DNA of 64,000 nt from an uncultured Dehalococcoidia bacterium (lineage in GTDB: Bacteria > Chloroflexota > Dehalococcoidia > Lucifugimonadales > UBA3495), in NCBI GenBank assembly GCA_951813535.1, contig OX638345.1:1377029-1441028 (forward strand). Direction: 5' to 3'. Below are positions 35,055-43,609 of the stretch, in pieces. Position numbers and translations under genes: made by a program. How positions within the stretch are numbered: the stretch's first letter is position 1; each line of letters starts with the position of its first letter. A model generated the notes under the pieces. The model worked only from the letters and a program-made list of their open reading frames with translations, ran no database searches and had not been told where the DNA came from.

Positions 35055-35960
35055 ATGGATATCAGCACGGTGGCCATTCTGAGCCCTGGAGACATGGGCC
35101 ACGCGGTTGGGCAGCGCCTCCGCGAGCACGAATTGGACGTCATCACCTGCCTGGATGGTCGCAGCGAACGGACGCGCGCCCTGTCCCAGAAGGCCGGGAT
35201 ACGCGATGTTGCCACCATGGAAGAGTTGGTCGAGCGGTCGGACCTGATAATGTCCATGACAGTGTCCGCCGCGGTGCCCGATGTATGCCAGCAGGTCGCC
35301 GACGCGCTGGCAGCCACGGGCTCGGAGACCGTGTTTGCGGAGTGCAACGCCGTCTCTCCTCAGCTCGTGAGGACCCTGGAGCCGGTGATCACCGACGCCG
35401 GTGGGCGGTTTGTGGACGTGTCGATAATCGGCGGGCCGCCGCGGCCCGGCTACAGTCCGCATTTCTACGCCTCGGGTCAGTATGCCAAGCAGTTTGAGCA
35501 GCTGAACGACTTTGGTCTGACGGTGCTGAAGCTGGACGGCGAGGTTGGGCAGGCTTCGGGCATCAAGATGTGCTATGCCGCCATGACCAAGGGTTCCTGG
35601 GCGCTGTACACCCAGTTGCTGATGGCCGCCGAGATGATGGGGCTGACCGAACCGCTGTTGGCAGAGTTCGCGTCGGGCCAGCAGGCGGTTCTGCAACGGA
35701 TGGAGCGAACCATTCCCACCGTGCCGCCGCGCTCGCGCCGCTGGGTCAGCGAGATGGAGGAAATCCGCGACACCTTCGCGGATCTGGGCATGGCGCCGCA
35801 CCTCTTTGAAGGGGTGGCGGAGATGTACCGTTTCATCGGCGGCACTCCCCTGGGAGAAGAGTTTCCCGAATCGCGAGACCGTGACCGCACCTTCACCGAG
35901 ACCATTCAGCAACTGGCGCAGCAGGTGACGGCACGCGAAGACGACGGCGACCAAGCCTGA
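35055..35960 (+). CDS. NAD(P)-dependent oxidoreductase, 6PGDH/HIBADH superfamily with DUF1932 C-terminus
   Basis: 301 residues. N-terminal NAD(P) fold with VAILSPGDMGHAVGQRLRE; note S-P-G-D-M-G where most relatives have G-L-G-x-M-G. Then TCLDGRSERTRALSQKAGIR, MTVSAAVPDVCQQVA, and FVDVSIIGGPPRPGYSPHFYASG, where the catalytic helix starts. SGIKMCYAAMTKGSWALYTQ carries the catalytic Lys. The C-terminal half matches the DUF1932 phosphogluconate-dehydrogenase-like helical domain. Likely oxidises a beta-hydroxy acid. Divergent from the sulfurtransferase gene; a TATAGT box is at 35013-35018. Confidence 0.9.
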   Translation: MDISTVAILSPGDMGHAVGQRLREHELDVITCLDGRSERTRALSQKAGIRDVATMEELVERSDLIMSMTVSAAVPDVCQQVADALAATGSETVFAECNAVSPQLVRTLEPVITDAGGRFVDVSIIGGPPRPGYSPHFYASGQYAKQFEQLNDFGLTVLKLDGEVGQASGIKMCYAAMTKGSWALYTQLLMAAEMMGLTEPLLAEFASGQQAVLQRMERTIPTVPPRSRRWVSEMEEIRDTFADLGMAPHLFEGVAEMYRFIGGTPLGEEFPESRDRDRTFTETIQQLAQQVTAREDDGDQA

Positions 35961-35998
35961 CGATGGCCTTGCGCCAGATTCCAATCAGGAGCAACTCA

Positions 35999-36253
35999 AT
36001 GCCCGAACCGGCGCCCACCAGCAACAATCGGCTCATGTTCTCCACCGAGGAATGGGCCATGGTTTCCAGATCTCAAATCGAGCGCTCCACGGTTCCGGAC
36101 GGTATGGACGAGGAGGCCGGCGTCCTCATCGTGTGGGCTCGCGGAACTGCGGGTCAACCGGACACCGGATGGACCGCCAGGCACGCCATCTCGGGCGATG
36201 CCCTGCGCGACGCCCTGGTGGCGGCCGGCCTGATTCCTGAAGAACCGAACTAA
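35999..36253 (+). CDS. small hypothetical protein
   Basis: 84 residues. Starts at ATG 35999, which has CAGGAGCAACTCA upstream; a longer in-frame start at 35963 has none. Acidic and Ala/Gly-rich, with NRLMFSTEEWAMVSRSQIE and a C-terminal helix GDALRDALVAAGLIPEEPN. No family recognised. It is 38 bp after the dehydrogenase gene and probably cotranscribed. Confidence 0.6.
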   Translation: MPEPAPTSNNRLMFSTEEWAMVSRSQIERSTVPDGMDEEAGVLIVWARGTAGQPDTGWTARHAISGDALRDALVAAGLIPEEPN

Positions 36254-36355
36254 TCTTGCACGCCGGTCGCAAGGGTTCGCGCTCCGGTCGGGACCGCAAC
36301 TCATCAAGTCTGAACTGTCACCCATCGACCCGTTCCGAACCATAGGGAGCGACGG

Positions 36356-37642
36356 ATGGCCAACTTGCAAACCTCGCCCGAGCAACTGATCGAGGGTAAT
36401 GACCCCTTCGGGATGTCTCGCTTCAGCCTCCGGCGTTACTCGATGCAGCATTTCCTCCTGATCGTGGTGACCCACGTCCTGCTGATAACCCTGCTCGTCA
36501 CCTCGGTCTTGTGGGGAAATGCGGCGCTGATCGCCCTGTCGGCTTTGGCTTGGACCGTAGTCATTGTGAAGACGGTGCTGGTGGTGCGGGTGGGCATCCG
36601 GACAATAGCAGTCGAGGCCTGGATCAGGCGGCTTGGCATGGGCGACTTCGAGCATAGCATCGAGCCCCTCGGCAACGACGAAGTGTCCAAGGCCTGCCAG
36701 GCGCTTGAAACGTTGCGGCTGCGTTCCATCGAGGTCGTCCGGCTGCAACTGGTGGAAAAGCTCGGCGACGAGCTGGCCGCCGCCAACGCCGACCTGGAAA
36801 CCCGGAACCAGGAACTGGACCTGGCCTTGTCCAAGCTCCGGGAAGCGCAGGACCAGATCGTGGCCCAGCAGAAACTGGGCGAGATGATCGACCTTGCCTC
36901 GGGCGTGGCCCATGAGATCCGAAACCCACTGAACTTCGTTTCCAACTTTTGCGATGGCTCCGCCGAACTGCTGGATGAACTGATGGAGACTCTCGATCGC
37001 GATGACCGGGACGACGAGGAAATCGAGGAGATCAGCAACGAACTCCGCGCCAACATGGACCACATCCGGCGAAATCTGGGCCGCGCCGACCGCGTCCTTC
37101 AAGGAATGCTCAGCTTGGGAACCAGCAGCGGAGCCTGGCAGGAAGTCGGGCTGAACTTGCTGGTGCGGCAGTCGGTGCGAGCCGCTCTGGACGCCTACGT
37201 TACGGTTAATGGCGGCAAGCAGCCCGTGGTGGAAGTACGGGAGGACCCGTCTGACCCGCAATGCCTCGCCCTGCCTGAGGGCATGGCCCTGGCCGTGATG
37301 AACCTGGTCCAGAATGCCTGCGAAGCCGTGGAGAGGACCGGTAAGTCAGACGCCCATATCACGGTGTCAGTCGACGCCGACGGGGAAGAGGGTTGCATTA
37401 CCATCAGGGATGAGGGATGCGGCATGGCGCCGGAGGTGCTGGAGAAGGCCCTGACCCCGTTCTTCACCACGAAGATGGGCGATAACCAGGGCGCCGGGCT
37501 GGGACTGTGCCAGGCGGCCGAGGTGGCCCGCGTACACGGCGGCAACGTGGTCCTGGAATCGACTGCCGGAATGGGCTCCATCGCAACTCTAACGTTGCAG
37601 AAGCGACCGCCCATCGCGACGGCAACCGACCAGGACGCTTGA
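36356..37642 (+). CDS. membrane sensor histidine kinase
   Basis: 428 residues. Two membrane helices near 32-53 and 56-78 with almost no periplasmic loop, a HAMP-like juxtamembrane part, then a long coiled coil (125-180, ELAAANADLETRNQELDLAL). Phosphoacceptor His186 in ASGVAHEIRNPLNF. ATP-binding boxes follow: N in LVQNACEAVERTG, G1 in IRDEGCGMAPEV, F in LTPFFTTKM, G2 in GAGLGLCQAAEVARVHGG. The lack of an outside loop suggests sensing within the membrane or cytoplasm. No response-regulator gene is adjacent, so it is an orphan kinase. GGGAGCG precedes the ATG. Confidence 0.93.
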   Translation: MANLQTSPEQLIEGNDPFGMSRFSLRRYSMQHFLLIVVTHVLLITLLVTSVLWGNAALIALSALAWTVVIVKTVLVVRVGIRTIAVEAWIRRLGMGDFEHSIEPLGNDEVSKACQALETLRLRSIEVVRLQLVEKLGDELAAANADLETRNQELDLALSKLREAQDQIVAQQKLGEMIDLASGVAHEIRNPLNFVSNFCDGSAELLDELMETLDRDDRDDEEIEEISNELRANMDHIRRNLGRADRVLQGMLSLGTSSGAWQEVGLNLLVRQSVRAALDAYVTVNGGKQPVVEVREDPSDPQCLALPEGMALAVMNLVQNACEAVERTGKSDAHITVSVDADGEEGCITIRDEGCGMAPEVLEKALTPFFTTKMGDNQGAGLGLCQAAEVARVHGGNVVLESTAGMGSIATLTLQKRPPIATATDQDA

Positions 37643-37772
37643 GAAGGGCAAACCCAGAGAGGAGCAGACTACTCCCACGGGCGTGACCCCGTATTCGTCG
37701 AGCATTGACCCGACCTCCGGAATTTTGCCTTGGTGGCGCACGACGTCGTGCGCCAAGTTGGTCCGGTCCAAA

Positions 37773-37802
37773 TTGACAGTCGTCCGCGCGTGTCCCTACA
37801 AT
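37773..37802 (+). promoter_or_regulatory. promoter of the LigB-like dioxygenase gene
   Basis: TTGACA (37773-37778), 18-bp spacer, TACAAT (37797-37802), 52 bases before the ATG at 37854. It is one of the best sigma-70-like matches in the window. Confidence 0.78.
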
Positions 37803-37853
37803 CGCGGCAATTTACCAAACCGTGCGAGGGTTCCGGCTCGTTAGGAGGACAAA

Positions 37854-38825
37854 ATGGCTGAACTATTGGGTCTGGGGTGTTCTCACGGCCCCATCATCCT
37901 GACGCCGCCCGAGGTGTGGGCCACAGGCCGGGAGCGCGTATTCGCCCGCGTGCCGGGCTACGAGACTCCCGCTCAACTGTTTAAAGAGCTGGGAGACGAT
38001 AACGGACTGAGCCGGGACATCAGCGACCAGCAGAAGATCATCGATTCCTTCAAGGTCATGCGCGACCGCCTCCACGAATGGGAGCCGGACGTCGTGATGG
38101 TGATCGGCGACGACCAGGCGGAGAACTTCCTGCAGGACAACCTGCCGCCGTTCTGCCTGTACACCGGCGCGGAAGTCGACGGCTATCCCTTCCAGCGTGG
38201 CGCGGCCCGCACCAACCTGTGGGACGCCGAGCCCGAAACGAAGTTCACCTTCCAGTGTCCCAAGGATTTTTCCCGGGATCTGCGCAACTTCCTGATCCGG
38301 GACGGGTTCGACATGGCGTCCTCCAGTGCCCTCAAGGGCTGGGACTGGGGACTGGCTCACGCCATCATCAACCCGCTGGTGTTCCTGGACCCTGAGGGCA
38401 AGTTCCCGCTGCTGCCCCTCTTCGTCAACTGCTACGGGGAAGAGGCCGGGCCCGACTACCCGCCACGACCCACACCCAGGCGGTGCTATCAACTGGGACA
38501 GGGGATCCGGCGGTTCCTGGACACCCGGTACGAGCGGGTTGCCGTGGTGGCTTCCTCCAGCTGGTCGCACAGTTTCCTGGCCCACAAGTTCCAGTGCCGG
38601 GAGATCGACGTCGAGACCGACCGCCGCTATCTGGAAATGGTGCGGTCCGGCAAGGGCAGCAAGCTGGCCGAACTCACCCCCGAGGAGATCCAGGACTCCG
38701 GAGACCACGAGATCCTGAACTGGATCATCGCGTTGGGGATACTGGGCGACGTTCCCGCTGAGATTGTCGATGTGCGGGAGTCAAACACCCAGCTGGCGTA
38801 CCGCGTAGCCGCGATCTGGAACTGA
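37854..38825 (+). CDS. LigB-like class III extradiol dioxygenase family protein
   Basis: 323 residues; TAGGAGGAC before the ATG. Class III marks: ELLGLGCSHGPIILTPPEVW with His11, a first metal ligand of LigB; VVMVIGDDQAENFLQDN, where the second ligand His of LigB is Gln88; and VAVVASSSWSHSFLAHKF with His239, matching the conserved late His. A Glu ligand may lie in FVNCYGEEAGPDY. The family opens catechol rings with Fe(II) and O2. Loss of one metal His may mark a subgroup with other chemistry. The small Cys-rich protein that follows could share the transcript. Confidence 0.87.
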   Translation: MAELLGLGCSHGPIILTPPEVWATGRERVFARVPGYETPAQLFKELGDDNGLSRDISDQQKIIDSFKVMRDRLHEWEPDVVMVIGDDQAENFLQDNLPPFCLYTGAEVDGYPFQRGAARTNLWDAEPETKFTFQCPKDFSRDLRNFLIRDGFDMASSSALKGWDWGLAHAIINPLVFLDPEGKFPLLPLFVNCYGEEAGPDYPPRPTPRRCYQLGQGIRRFLDTRYERVAVVASSSWSHSFLAHKFQCREIDVETDRRYLEMVRSGKGSKLAELTPEEIQDSGDHEILNWIIALGILGDVPAEIVDVRESNTQLAYRVAAIWN

Positions 38826-38927
38826 TAGCCCGCGCGGGGTGCAATCCATCGGCCAAAGTCTGCCGCGCCGGAGTCCAATCCGGAGCGGCGGACATTCTGA
38901 CCGAAACCTGAAGGTAAGCGGCCAACT

Positions 38928-39185
38928 ATGGTTACAGTACTGGAGCCACGGACCCAAACTGGTCAAGGGACCGGTCATCGCAGTTGCGACGGGTGTCCCC
39001 GGTGCGAGAGTCCCGAGAGCCCGACGTGCAACATCCCTCATCCCAAATTCGCCAACCGGCATCCGGTGTGCAAGGTTTGCGGGCACTGCGTGCTGCGCGG
39101 CCAGCACCAGGATGACGCGTCGGACCTGGATGACCACCCTGGGTTCATCTCCGGCGGCTCCGGGGGCGGGCCGAGCCTGAACTGA
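38928..39185 (+). CDS. small Cys-rich protein, likely metal-binding
   Basis: 85 residues with seven Cys in two clusters: Cys20-x2-Cys23-x2-Cys26 with Cys34, and Cys48-x2-Cys51-x2-Cys54. The spacing suggests zinc-ribbon or iron-sulfur binding. The C-terminal 30 residues are low-complexity (SGGSGGG). The ribosome site is weak. It ends four bases before the GTG of the beta-helix gene, so the two are probably translationally coupled. No family recognised. Confidence 0.55.
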   Translation: MVTVLEPRTQTGQGTGHRSCDGCPRCESPESPTCNIPHPKFANRHPVCKVCGHCVLRGQHQDDASDLDDHPGFISGGSGGGPSLN

Positions 39186-39189
39186 ACCG

Positions 39190-40347
39190 GTGACCTTCGT
39201 CCGCGTAGTCCCGGACCGGTATACCAGGGACACGTTCAAACCGTCCCGATACCCCGGGCTGGAGGGCCGGTCTTCGCCCGGAACAGTCATCGAAATCTGC
39301 ACTGACGGGGTGACGCTGGACCTTTCCGGCGTGGTGTTGGACGGTGAACGGAAGGGCGGCGTTGGGATTTGGGTACATGACTGCCGCGACGCCACCATTG
39401 CCAACGGTATCGTGATCGGGTTCCACTACGGGATACGCGCCGAAAACGTGAGCAACCTCAACATCCGGGGCTGTGTCGTGTCGGACAACGCCAACCCCCT
39501 GGACGCCGGCTGGTTGCCTGACATCGAGGCGCCGATGGAGGAGGGGTTCGGCGGCGGCATCTATCTCCACCAGGTCAGTCACAGCTCAATCGAAGACAAC
39601 CAGGCCAACAACAATTTCAACGGCATCAGCCTGGTCCGGTCGGAACACAACCTGATCTCGGGGAACCGCGCCTCTTACTGCGGCAACGTGGGGATTTACC
39701 TACTGAAGTCCAGCCACAACGAGGTGTTGGACAATCAGGCCGAGCATTGCATCCGGTACACCGATCGCTTCTGGTGCGACACCGCAGACTCCGCAGGAAT
39801 ACTGCTGGAGGATGGCTCCAACCACAACCGGATTATCGGCAACGACCTGCGTTACAGCGGCGACGGGTTCTTCATCCGGGGGCACCACGGCGAGCCTTCC
39901 AACGACAATTTCGTAGCCCGCAACGACGCCAGCTATTCGCCCAACAACGCCTTCGAGGCGGTGTTTTGCTCGGGCAACGTCTTTGAAGACAACGTCGCCA
40001 ACTATTCGAACTACGGGTTCTGGCTGGGCTATTCGACCAACTCGTTGGTCAGGGGGAACGACATCAAATCCAACCGTTTCGACGGAATAGCCATCGAGCA
40101 CGGGCAAGACAACGCCATCGAAGGTAACCGTATTGCGGGAAACCGCAACGGGATACGCCTTTGGAGCAACCCGGTTCCGGAAACACCGCCACGCCTGGAC
40201 CTGCCGACACGTTGGTACGCCATTTCAGGAAATCGGATCACTGCCTCCCGAGGCTGCGGCCTGTTGGTGACTGAAGACCACGATATCGCTCTCAAAGACA
40301 ACGGCTATGAACGCAACCAGCGGGACTACGTGCGCCAACCGATCTAG
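39190..40347 (+). CDS. right-handed parallel beta-helix repeat protein
   Basis: 385 residues beginning at GTG 39190. After an N-terminal cap (VTLDLSGVVLDGERKGGVGI) come about ten turns of the beta-helix repeat, e.g. NGISLVRSEHNLISGNRASY, VGIYLLKSSHNEVLDNQAEH, AGILLEDGSNHNRIIGNDLR, and GIAIEHGQDNAIEGNRIAGN. This N-x-I-x-G-N pattern is that of NosD/PbH1 polysaccharide-binding or lyase-like folds. No signal peptide is visible, and the start depends on coupling to the preceding ORF. Substrate unknown. Confidence 0.85.
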   Translation: MTFVRVVPDRYTRDTFKPSRYPGLEGRSSPGTVIEICTDGVTLDLSGVVLDGERKGGVGIWVHDCRDATIANGIVIGFHYGIRAENVSNLNIRGCVVSDNANPLDAGWLPDIEAPMEEGFGGGIYLHQVSHSSIEDNQANNNFNGISLVRSEHNLISGNRASYCGNVGIYLLKSSHNEVLDNQAEHCIRYTDRFWCDTADSAGILLEDGSNHNRIIGNDLRYSGDGFFIRGHHGEPSNDNFVARNDASYSPNNAFEAVFCSGNVFEDNVANYSNYGFWLGYSTNSLVRGNDIKSNRFDGIAIEHGQDNAIEGNRIAGNRNGIRLWSNPVPETPPRLDLPTRWYAISGNRITASRGCGLLVTEDHDIALKDNGYERNQRDYVRQPI

Positions 40348-40591
40348 TGTCACCCGCTTCGTGCCACGGTCCAGCGAGCGAACGCCGTATGCCCGTGTAT
40401 AGTCGGCAGCCCCGTCCCGAAGCAGGCAGTCTTCCGTACTCGCTGGTTGATGGAGGTGCGGTCGGATTGGAGACGCGTTGCTTGACGTCAAAGCGGAGGC
40501 GGACCGTTCCCAGGCGTCCTTGCGTTTCCCTCAGGCCGAGTTCGCCCGTGTCGCGGCGGATTGCGCCGGACATGACCTAACGCCAGTGGAC
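40348..40591. other. intergenic stretch with no gene seen
   Basis: Between the beta-helix gene and the tRNA-Ala terminator. Short frames on both strands lack ribosome sites and family character. Confidence 0.4.
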
Positions 40592-40614
40592 AAAAAAAGC
40601 GCCAACCAGCGCTT
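40592..40614 (-). terminator. intrinsic terminator of tRNA-Ala
   Basis: On the minus strand AGCGC, 6-nt loop, GCGCT, then seven T (40598-40592), 44 bases past the tRNA CCA end. Confidence 0.8.
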
Positions 40615-40657
40615 AACTCAAGCACTGGCTGGCCTTCTCATCCGGTTCTTTGGGGGT

Positions 40658-40733
40658 TGGTGGAGCTGGCGGGAATCGAACCCGCTACCTCTTCAATGCC
40701 ATTGAAGCGCTCTCCCAAATGAGCTACAGCCCC
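40658..40733 (-). tRNA. tRNA-Ala (anticodon GGC)
   Basis: A 76-nt cloverleaf including an encoded CCA. Acceptor GGGGCTG pairs with CAGCTCC (one G-T). The D arm is GCTCATTTGGGAGAGC. The anticodon stem CTTCA/TGAAG holds loop ATGGCAT, so the anticodon is GGC (alanine GCC/GCU). The T arm is GCGGG-TTCGATT-CCCGC. This is standard in every arm. Confidence 0.96.
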
Positions 40734-40771
40734 ACTCCGCGCCCACCAACATCATTCGATGGCGGGTACAC

Positions 40772-40801
40772 ATTTTAGCAAACCGCGGCCCGGAACCGCA
40801 A
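40772..40801 (-). promoter_or_regulatory. candidate promoter of tRNA-Ala
   Basis: Minus-strand TTGCGG (40801-40796), 18-bp spacer, TAAAAT (40777-40772), ending 38 bases before the tRNA 5' end. Confidence 0.55.
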
Positions 40802-40822
40802 CCGGCGCGGCGAGAACATGGG

Positions 40823-42853
40823 TCAGCCCGATACGCGCTTCCGACGGTTGGTGATGTAATCGACCAGGACGTATTCGCCCAGGTTTTCACTGCTGCTGTA
40901 GAAGGCACGGCCGCGATTGATGCGGGTCATCCGGTCCACGAAGTTCACCAGTTGGTAGCTGTTTTCCAGCATGAACGTGTTGATGACGATGCCTTCCTGC
41001 GTGCAGCGGCGCACCTCTTTCAGGGTTTCCAACTCGGTGCGGTAGCTGGGCGGATAGGAGAAGTAGGCCTGCTCGCCTTCCAAGTGCGCGGTGGGCTCAC
41101 CGTCGGTGATCACCAGGATCTGCCGGGTGCCTCCCTTTTCGCGGGAGAGGAGCTTCCTTGACAGCATCAGGGCGTGGTGCAGGTTGGTGCCGGACACCCA
41201 GTTGTTCCAGGTCAGGCCGGCCAGGTCCTCTTCCTCCAACTCGCGGGCGTAGTCCGAGAACCCGACGACGTGGAGGGTGTCCCGGGGATACTGCTGGCGG
41301 ATGAGGGCGAACAGGGCGAGGGTCACCTTCTTGGCGGCAGCCCAGTTGTTGAACAGTCCCATGGAACGGCTCTGGTCCAACAGGACGATAGTGGCGGAGC
41401 GGGTCATGTGCTCGGTGCGGTAGACCTCGAAGTCGTCAGGGCGCAATTTGACCGGCACCTGCGGCCCGCCCCGAACGATGGCGTTTTTCACCGTGGTCTG
41501 GAGATCCAACTGCAACGGGTCGCCGAACTCGTAGGTCTTGGTGTCGCCCAGCAGGTCGCCGCCGGCGCCACGGGTGTCCAAATCGTGGTTGCCGAGGCGG
41601 TCCTTCTTGAGGTGCTGGAACACCTCACGCATGGCCTTCTGGCCGATGCGGCGGATGCCCCGGGCGGTCAGGTTGAGCTTATCGTCGTCGGTGATGTAGC
41701 CAGCGTCCTTCAGCAGTTGGCGCAGGCGGTCCAACTCTTCCCACGCCCGCCGGGCCTCTTCGCCCAACAGTTCCGCCAGCTTTTCCGGATCGACGTCGTC
41801 TAGGTTGCCGGTACGCATGGCCTGCTGGAGTGACTGTTCCAACTGGTCGAGGTCCTGCATCTGGCGCATGGCCTCCATGGCCTGCTCCAGGGTCATGCTG
41901 TCGTCGCCGAGGAAGGGGTACTGGCGGGCCAACTCGTCCGGCGGCATCAGCGACTGCATCAGGCTGGCGAACTCGGACATCTCGTCCATGAGGCGCGGGT
42001 CCATGGCGGACTGCATGGCGTCTTCCAGCTCGCGACGCATGTCGGGAGACAGGCTGTCCATCAGCGACTGCATCTGCGCCATCTGCTGCTGGATGCGCTC
42101 CATGAGTTCGTCGAGACTCTGGGGCGGGTCGTCGCCGAACATGGGACCCCATTTCTGCATGAAGCCTTCGAAGTTGGGGTCACGGCCCTCCATGCGGTCG
42201 CGGAGCATCTGGTTGAGGTCCTGCATCATCTGACGCATGGCCTCCATCTGCTCCGGCGACATGTTCTGCATCTGGTCCTGCATCTGCTGGGAAATGTTTT
42301 GGGCCATCTGGCCCTTGAGCATGTCCAGCAGTTCCTGGAACATCTGCTGGGCGTCCGGGTCCATGAAGTCGTAGTCCATCAATTCCTGGATCTGCCCGCC
42401 CAGGCTGTCGGGGAGTTCGTCCAGCTTATCGAGGTTGCGCTGGGCGCGTTCCTGCAGCATCCGGTTCAACGCCCGTTGCTGCTCCTTGCTTTCCATGTCG
42501 GCTGGCTCCGGCAGGTCGGCCGCATCATCCAGGCGACGTTGGATGCCCTCGCGCTCGGTGCGGAGGATTTCGTCCATCCGCTCTTTCAGGTCGTCCACCA
42601 CCGAGTCGAGGTTGCTCTGCTGCATCTGCTCGCGACGCTGCTGCTTCAGTTGCTCCATGAGCTGGCGCAGGTTGGGCATCTGGGCGCCGTCGCGGTTCTG
42701 CATGCCGTTGCGGAACAGGTCGCGGAGGGCCCGCGCCAGGTCGCCGTGTTGCAGCAGGTCATCCGAAAGGGCGTCCATCACCTCGCTGGCGTCGACGTCG
42801 AAAATCTGCTGGGTGCCATCCCACTGGGAATAGCGGTAGCGTTGATACAACAT
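40823..42853 (-). CDS. VWA-domain protein with long Met/Gln-rich helical region
   Basis: 676 residues. CCGGAGG lies upstream of ATG 42853. Residues about 60-400 are extremely rich in Met, Gln, Asp and Leu (MQDQMQNMSPEQMEAMRQMM and many similar), predicting long amphipathic helices or coiled coils. The C-terminal third is a von Willebrand A domain with a complete MIDAS: DQSRSMG, later the T of SGTNLHHA and D of VITDGEPTA. Such proteins usually work with a MoxR-type AAA ATPase as metal-chelatase or complex-assembly chaperones, but no MoxR gene is adjacent. Cytosolic by the lack of a signal. The gene lies between the tRNA and the ATPase/TOPRIM pair. Confidence 0.88.
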   Translation of the reverse strand: MLYQRYRYSQWDGTQQIFDVDASEVMDALSDDLLQHGDLARALRDLFRNGMQNRDGAQMPNLRQLMEQLKQQRREQMQQSNLDSVVDDLKERMDEILRTEREGIQRRLDDAADLPEPADMESKEQQRALNRMLQERAQRNLDKLDELPDSLGGQIQELMDYDFMDPDAQQMFQELLDMLKGQMAQNISQQMQDQMQNMSPEQMEAMRQMMQDLNQMLRDRMEGRDPNFEGFMQKWGPMFGDDPPQSLDELMERIQQQMAQMQSLMDSLSPDMRRELEDAMQSAMDPRLMDEMSEFASLMQSLMPPDELARQYPFLGDDSMTLEQAMEAMRQMQDLDQLEQSLQQAMRTGNLDDVDPEKLAELLGEEARRAWEELDRLRQLLKDAGYITDDDKLNLTARGIRRIGQKAMREVFQHLKKDRLGNHDLDTRGAGGDLLGDTKTYEFGDPLQLDLQTTVKNAIVRGGPQVPVKLRPDDFEVYRTEHMTRSATIVLLDQSRSMGLFNNWAAAKKVTLALFALIRQQYPRDTLHVVGFSDYARELEEEDLAGLTWNNWVSGTNLHHALMLSRKLLSREKGGTRQILVITDGEPTAHLEGEQAYFSYPPSYRTELETLKEVRRCTQEGIVINTFMLENSYQLVNFVDRMTRINRGRAFYSSSENLGEYVLVDYITNRRKRVSG

Positions 42854-42909
42854 TGGCAACCTCCGGACGCGCCGGCGGGGGAAGGGCGAGCAATTGCGGG
42901 ATGATAACA

Positions 42910-42932
42910 CACGGGGCCCACGGCGCCCCGTG
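42910..42932 (-). terminator. hairpin after the TOPRIM gene
   Basis: Perfect 8-bp stem CACGGGGC with GCCCCGTG, 7-nt loop, 27 bases past the stop at 42959, followed on the minus strand by TGTTATCAT. Confidence 0.6.
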
Positions 42933-42958
42933 GCTCGTCCGCTATGCGAAGGCGCCGT

Positions 42959-43606
42959 TCAGCCGAAGAGGCGGTTGAGCCAGGCGAGGAACGTCTGGGA
43001 GAGGGGGCCGCTGACGTTTAGGTCTCCGTCTCGTACCGCGACGCCCATGAGACCGGGGAACCTGCGGGCTGCCAACCAAGCGTGGACCTGTGACTTCGTG
43101 ATCTTGTTGTCTTCAAACTTACGGGCAGTTGCAGGGATGCCCTCGATGTAATCTTGTGATCGCGGCCATACCAAATCGCCCGCTGGGATCATCTGGACCA
43201 CGAAGTCTTCAAGTTCGCCAGCGGTTTGATTGTCGGGCATTACCCAAATGCCGATGCGTGGGCTACCCATGTCAGAATCTTCGGGGACAATCGTGCCGTT
43301 AGGCTCGGGCGCTGGCGGCAAACGCATATCCGGGTAGGCGACGGCGATTCGGTCAATCACTTGCCGCCAATGCTCTCGCGGGGTTTCGTCGCCGTCCAGG
43401 ACGAACCCCACGCCAGTTAAACCCGGCTGGATGACGAAGTTCCGGACGGAGTTGATCACACTAGTGATGCCTTGAGCGTCGTGGAAATCAAACCCGTTGA
43501 CCAACTCCGGCTCCGCTTGCCGGCATAGATGTAGCACCAGGTGCTGGTCGTTCTGTCCTTCGACTACCAGCAACCCAGTTGCCGCACTGGCGTCCCGTGT
43601 GGTCAT
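42959..43606 (-). CDS. TOPRIM-fold protein, DUF3226-like, partner of the ATPase
   Basis: 215 residues. Starts three bases after the ATPase stop, so translation is coupled. TOPRIM hallmarks: Glu16 in GLLVVEGQNDQHLV, then the D-x-D of VGFVLDGDETPREHW (Asp71, Asp73). These are the acidic metal-binding residues of DUF3226 and OLD-family nucleases. Later features are IGIWVMPDNQTAGELEDFV and DYIEGIPATARKFEDNKITKS. In known pairs of this kind the TOPRIM protein is the nuclease effector and the ATPase the sensor. Base composition is visibly less GC-rich than the flanking genes. Confidence 0.85.
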   Translation of the reverse strand: MTTRDASAATGLLVVEGQNDQHLVLHLCRQAEPELVNGFDFHDAQGITSVINSVRNFVIQPGLTGVGFVLDGDETPREHWRQVIDRIAVAYPDMRLPPAPEPNGTIVPEDSDMGSPRIGIWVMPDNQTAGELEDFVVQMIPAGDLVWPRSQDYIEGIPATARKFEDNKITKSQVHAWLAARRFPGLMGVAVRDGDLNVSGPLSQTFLAWLNRLFG

Positions 43607-43609
43607 GGA

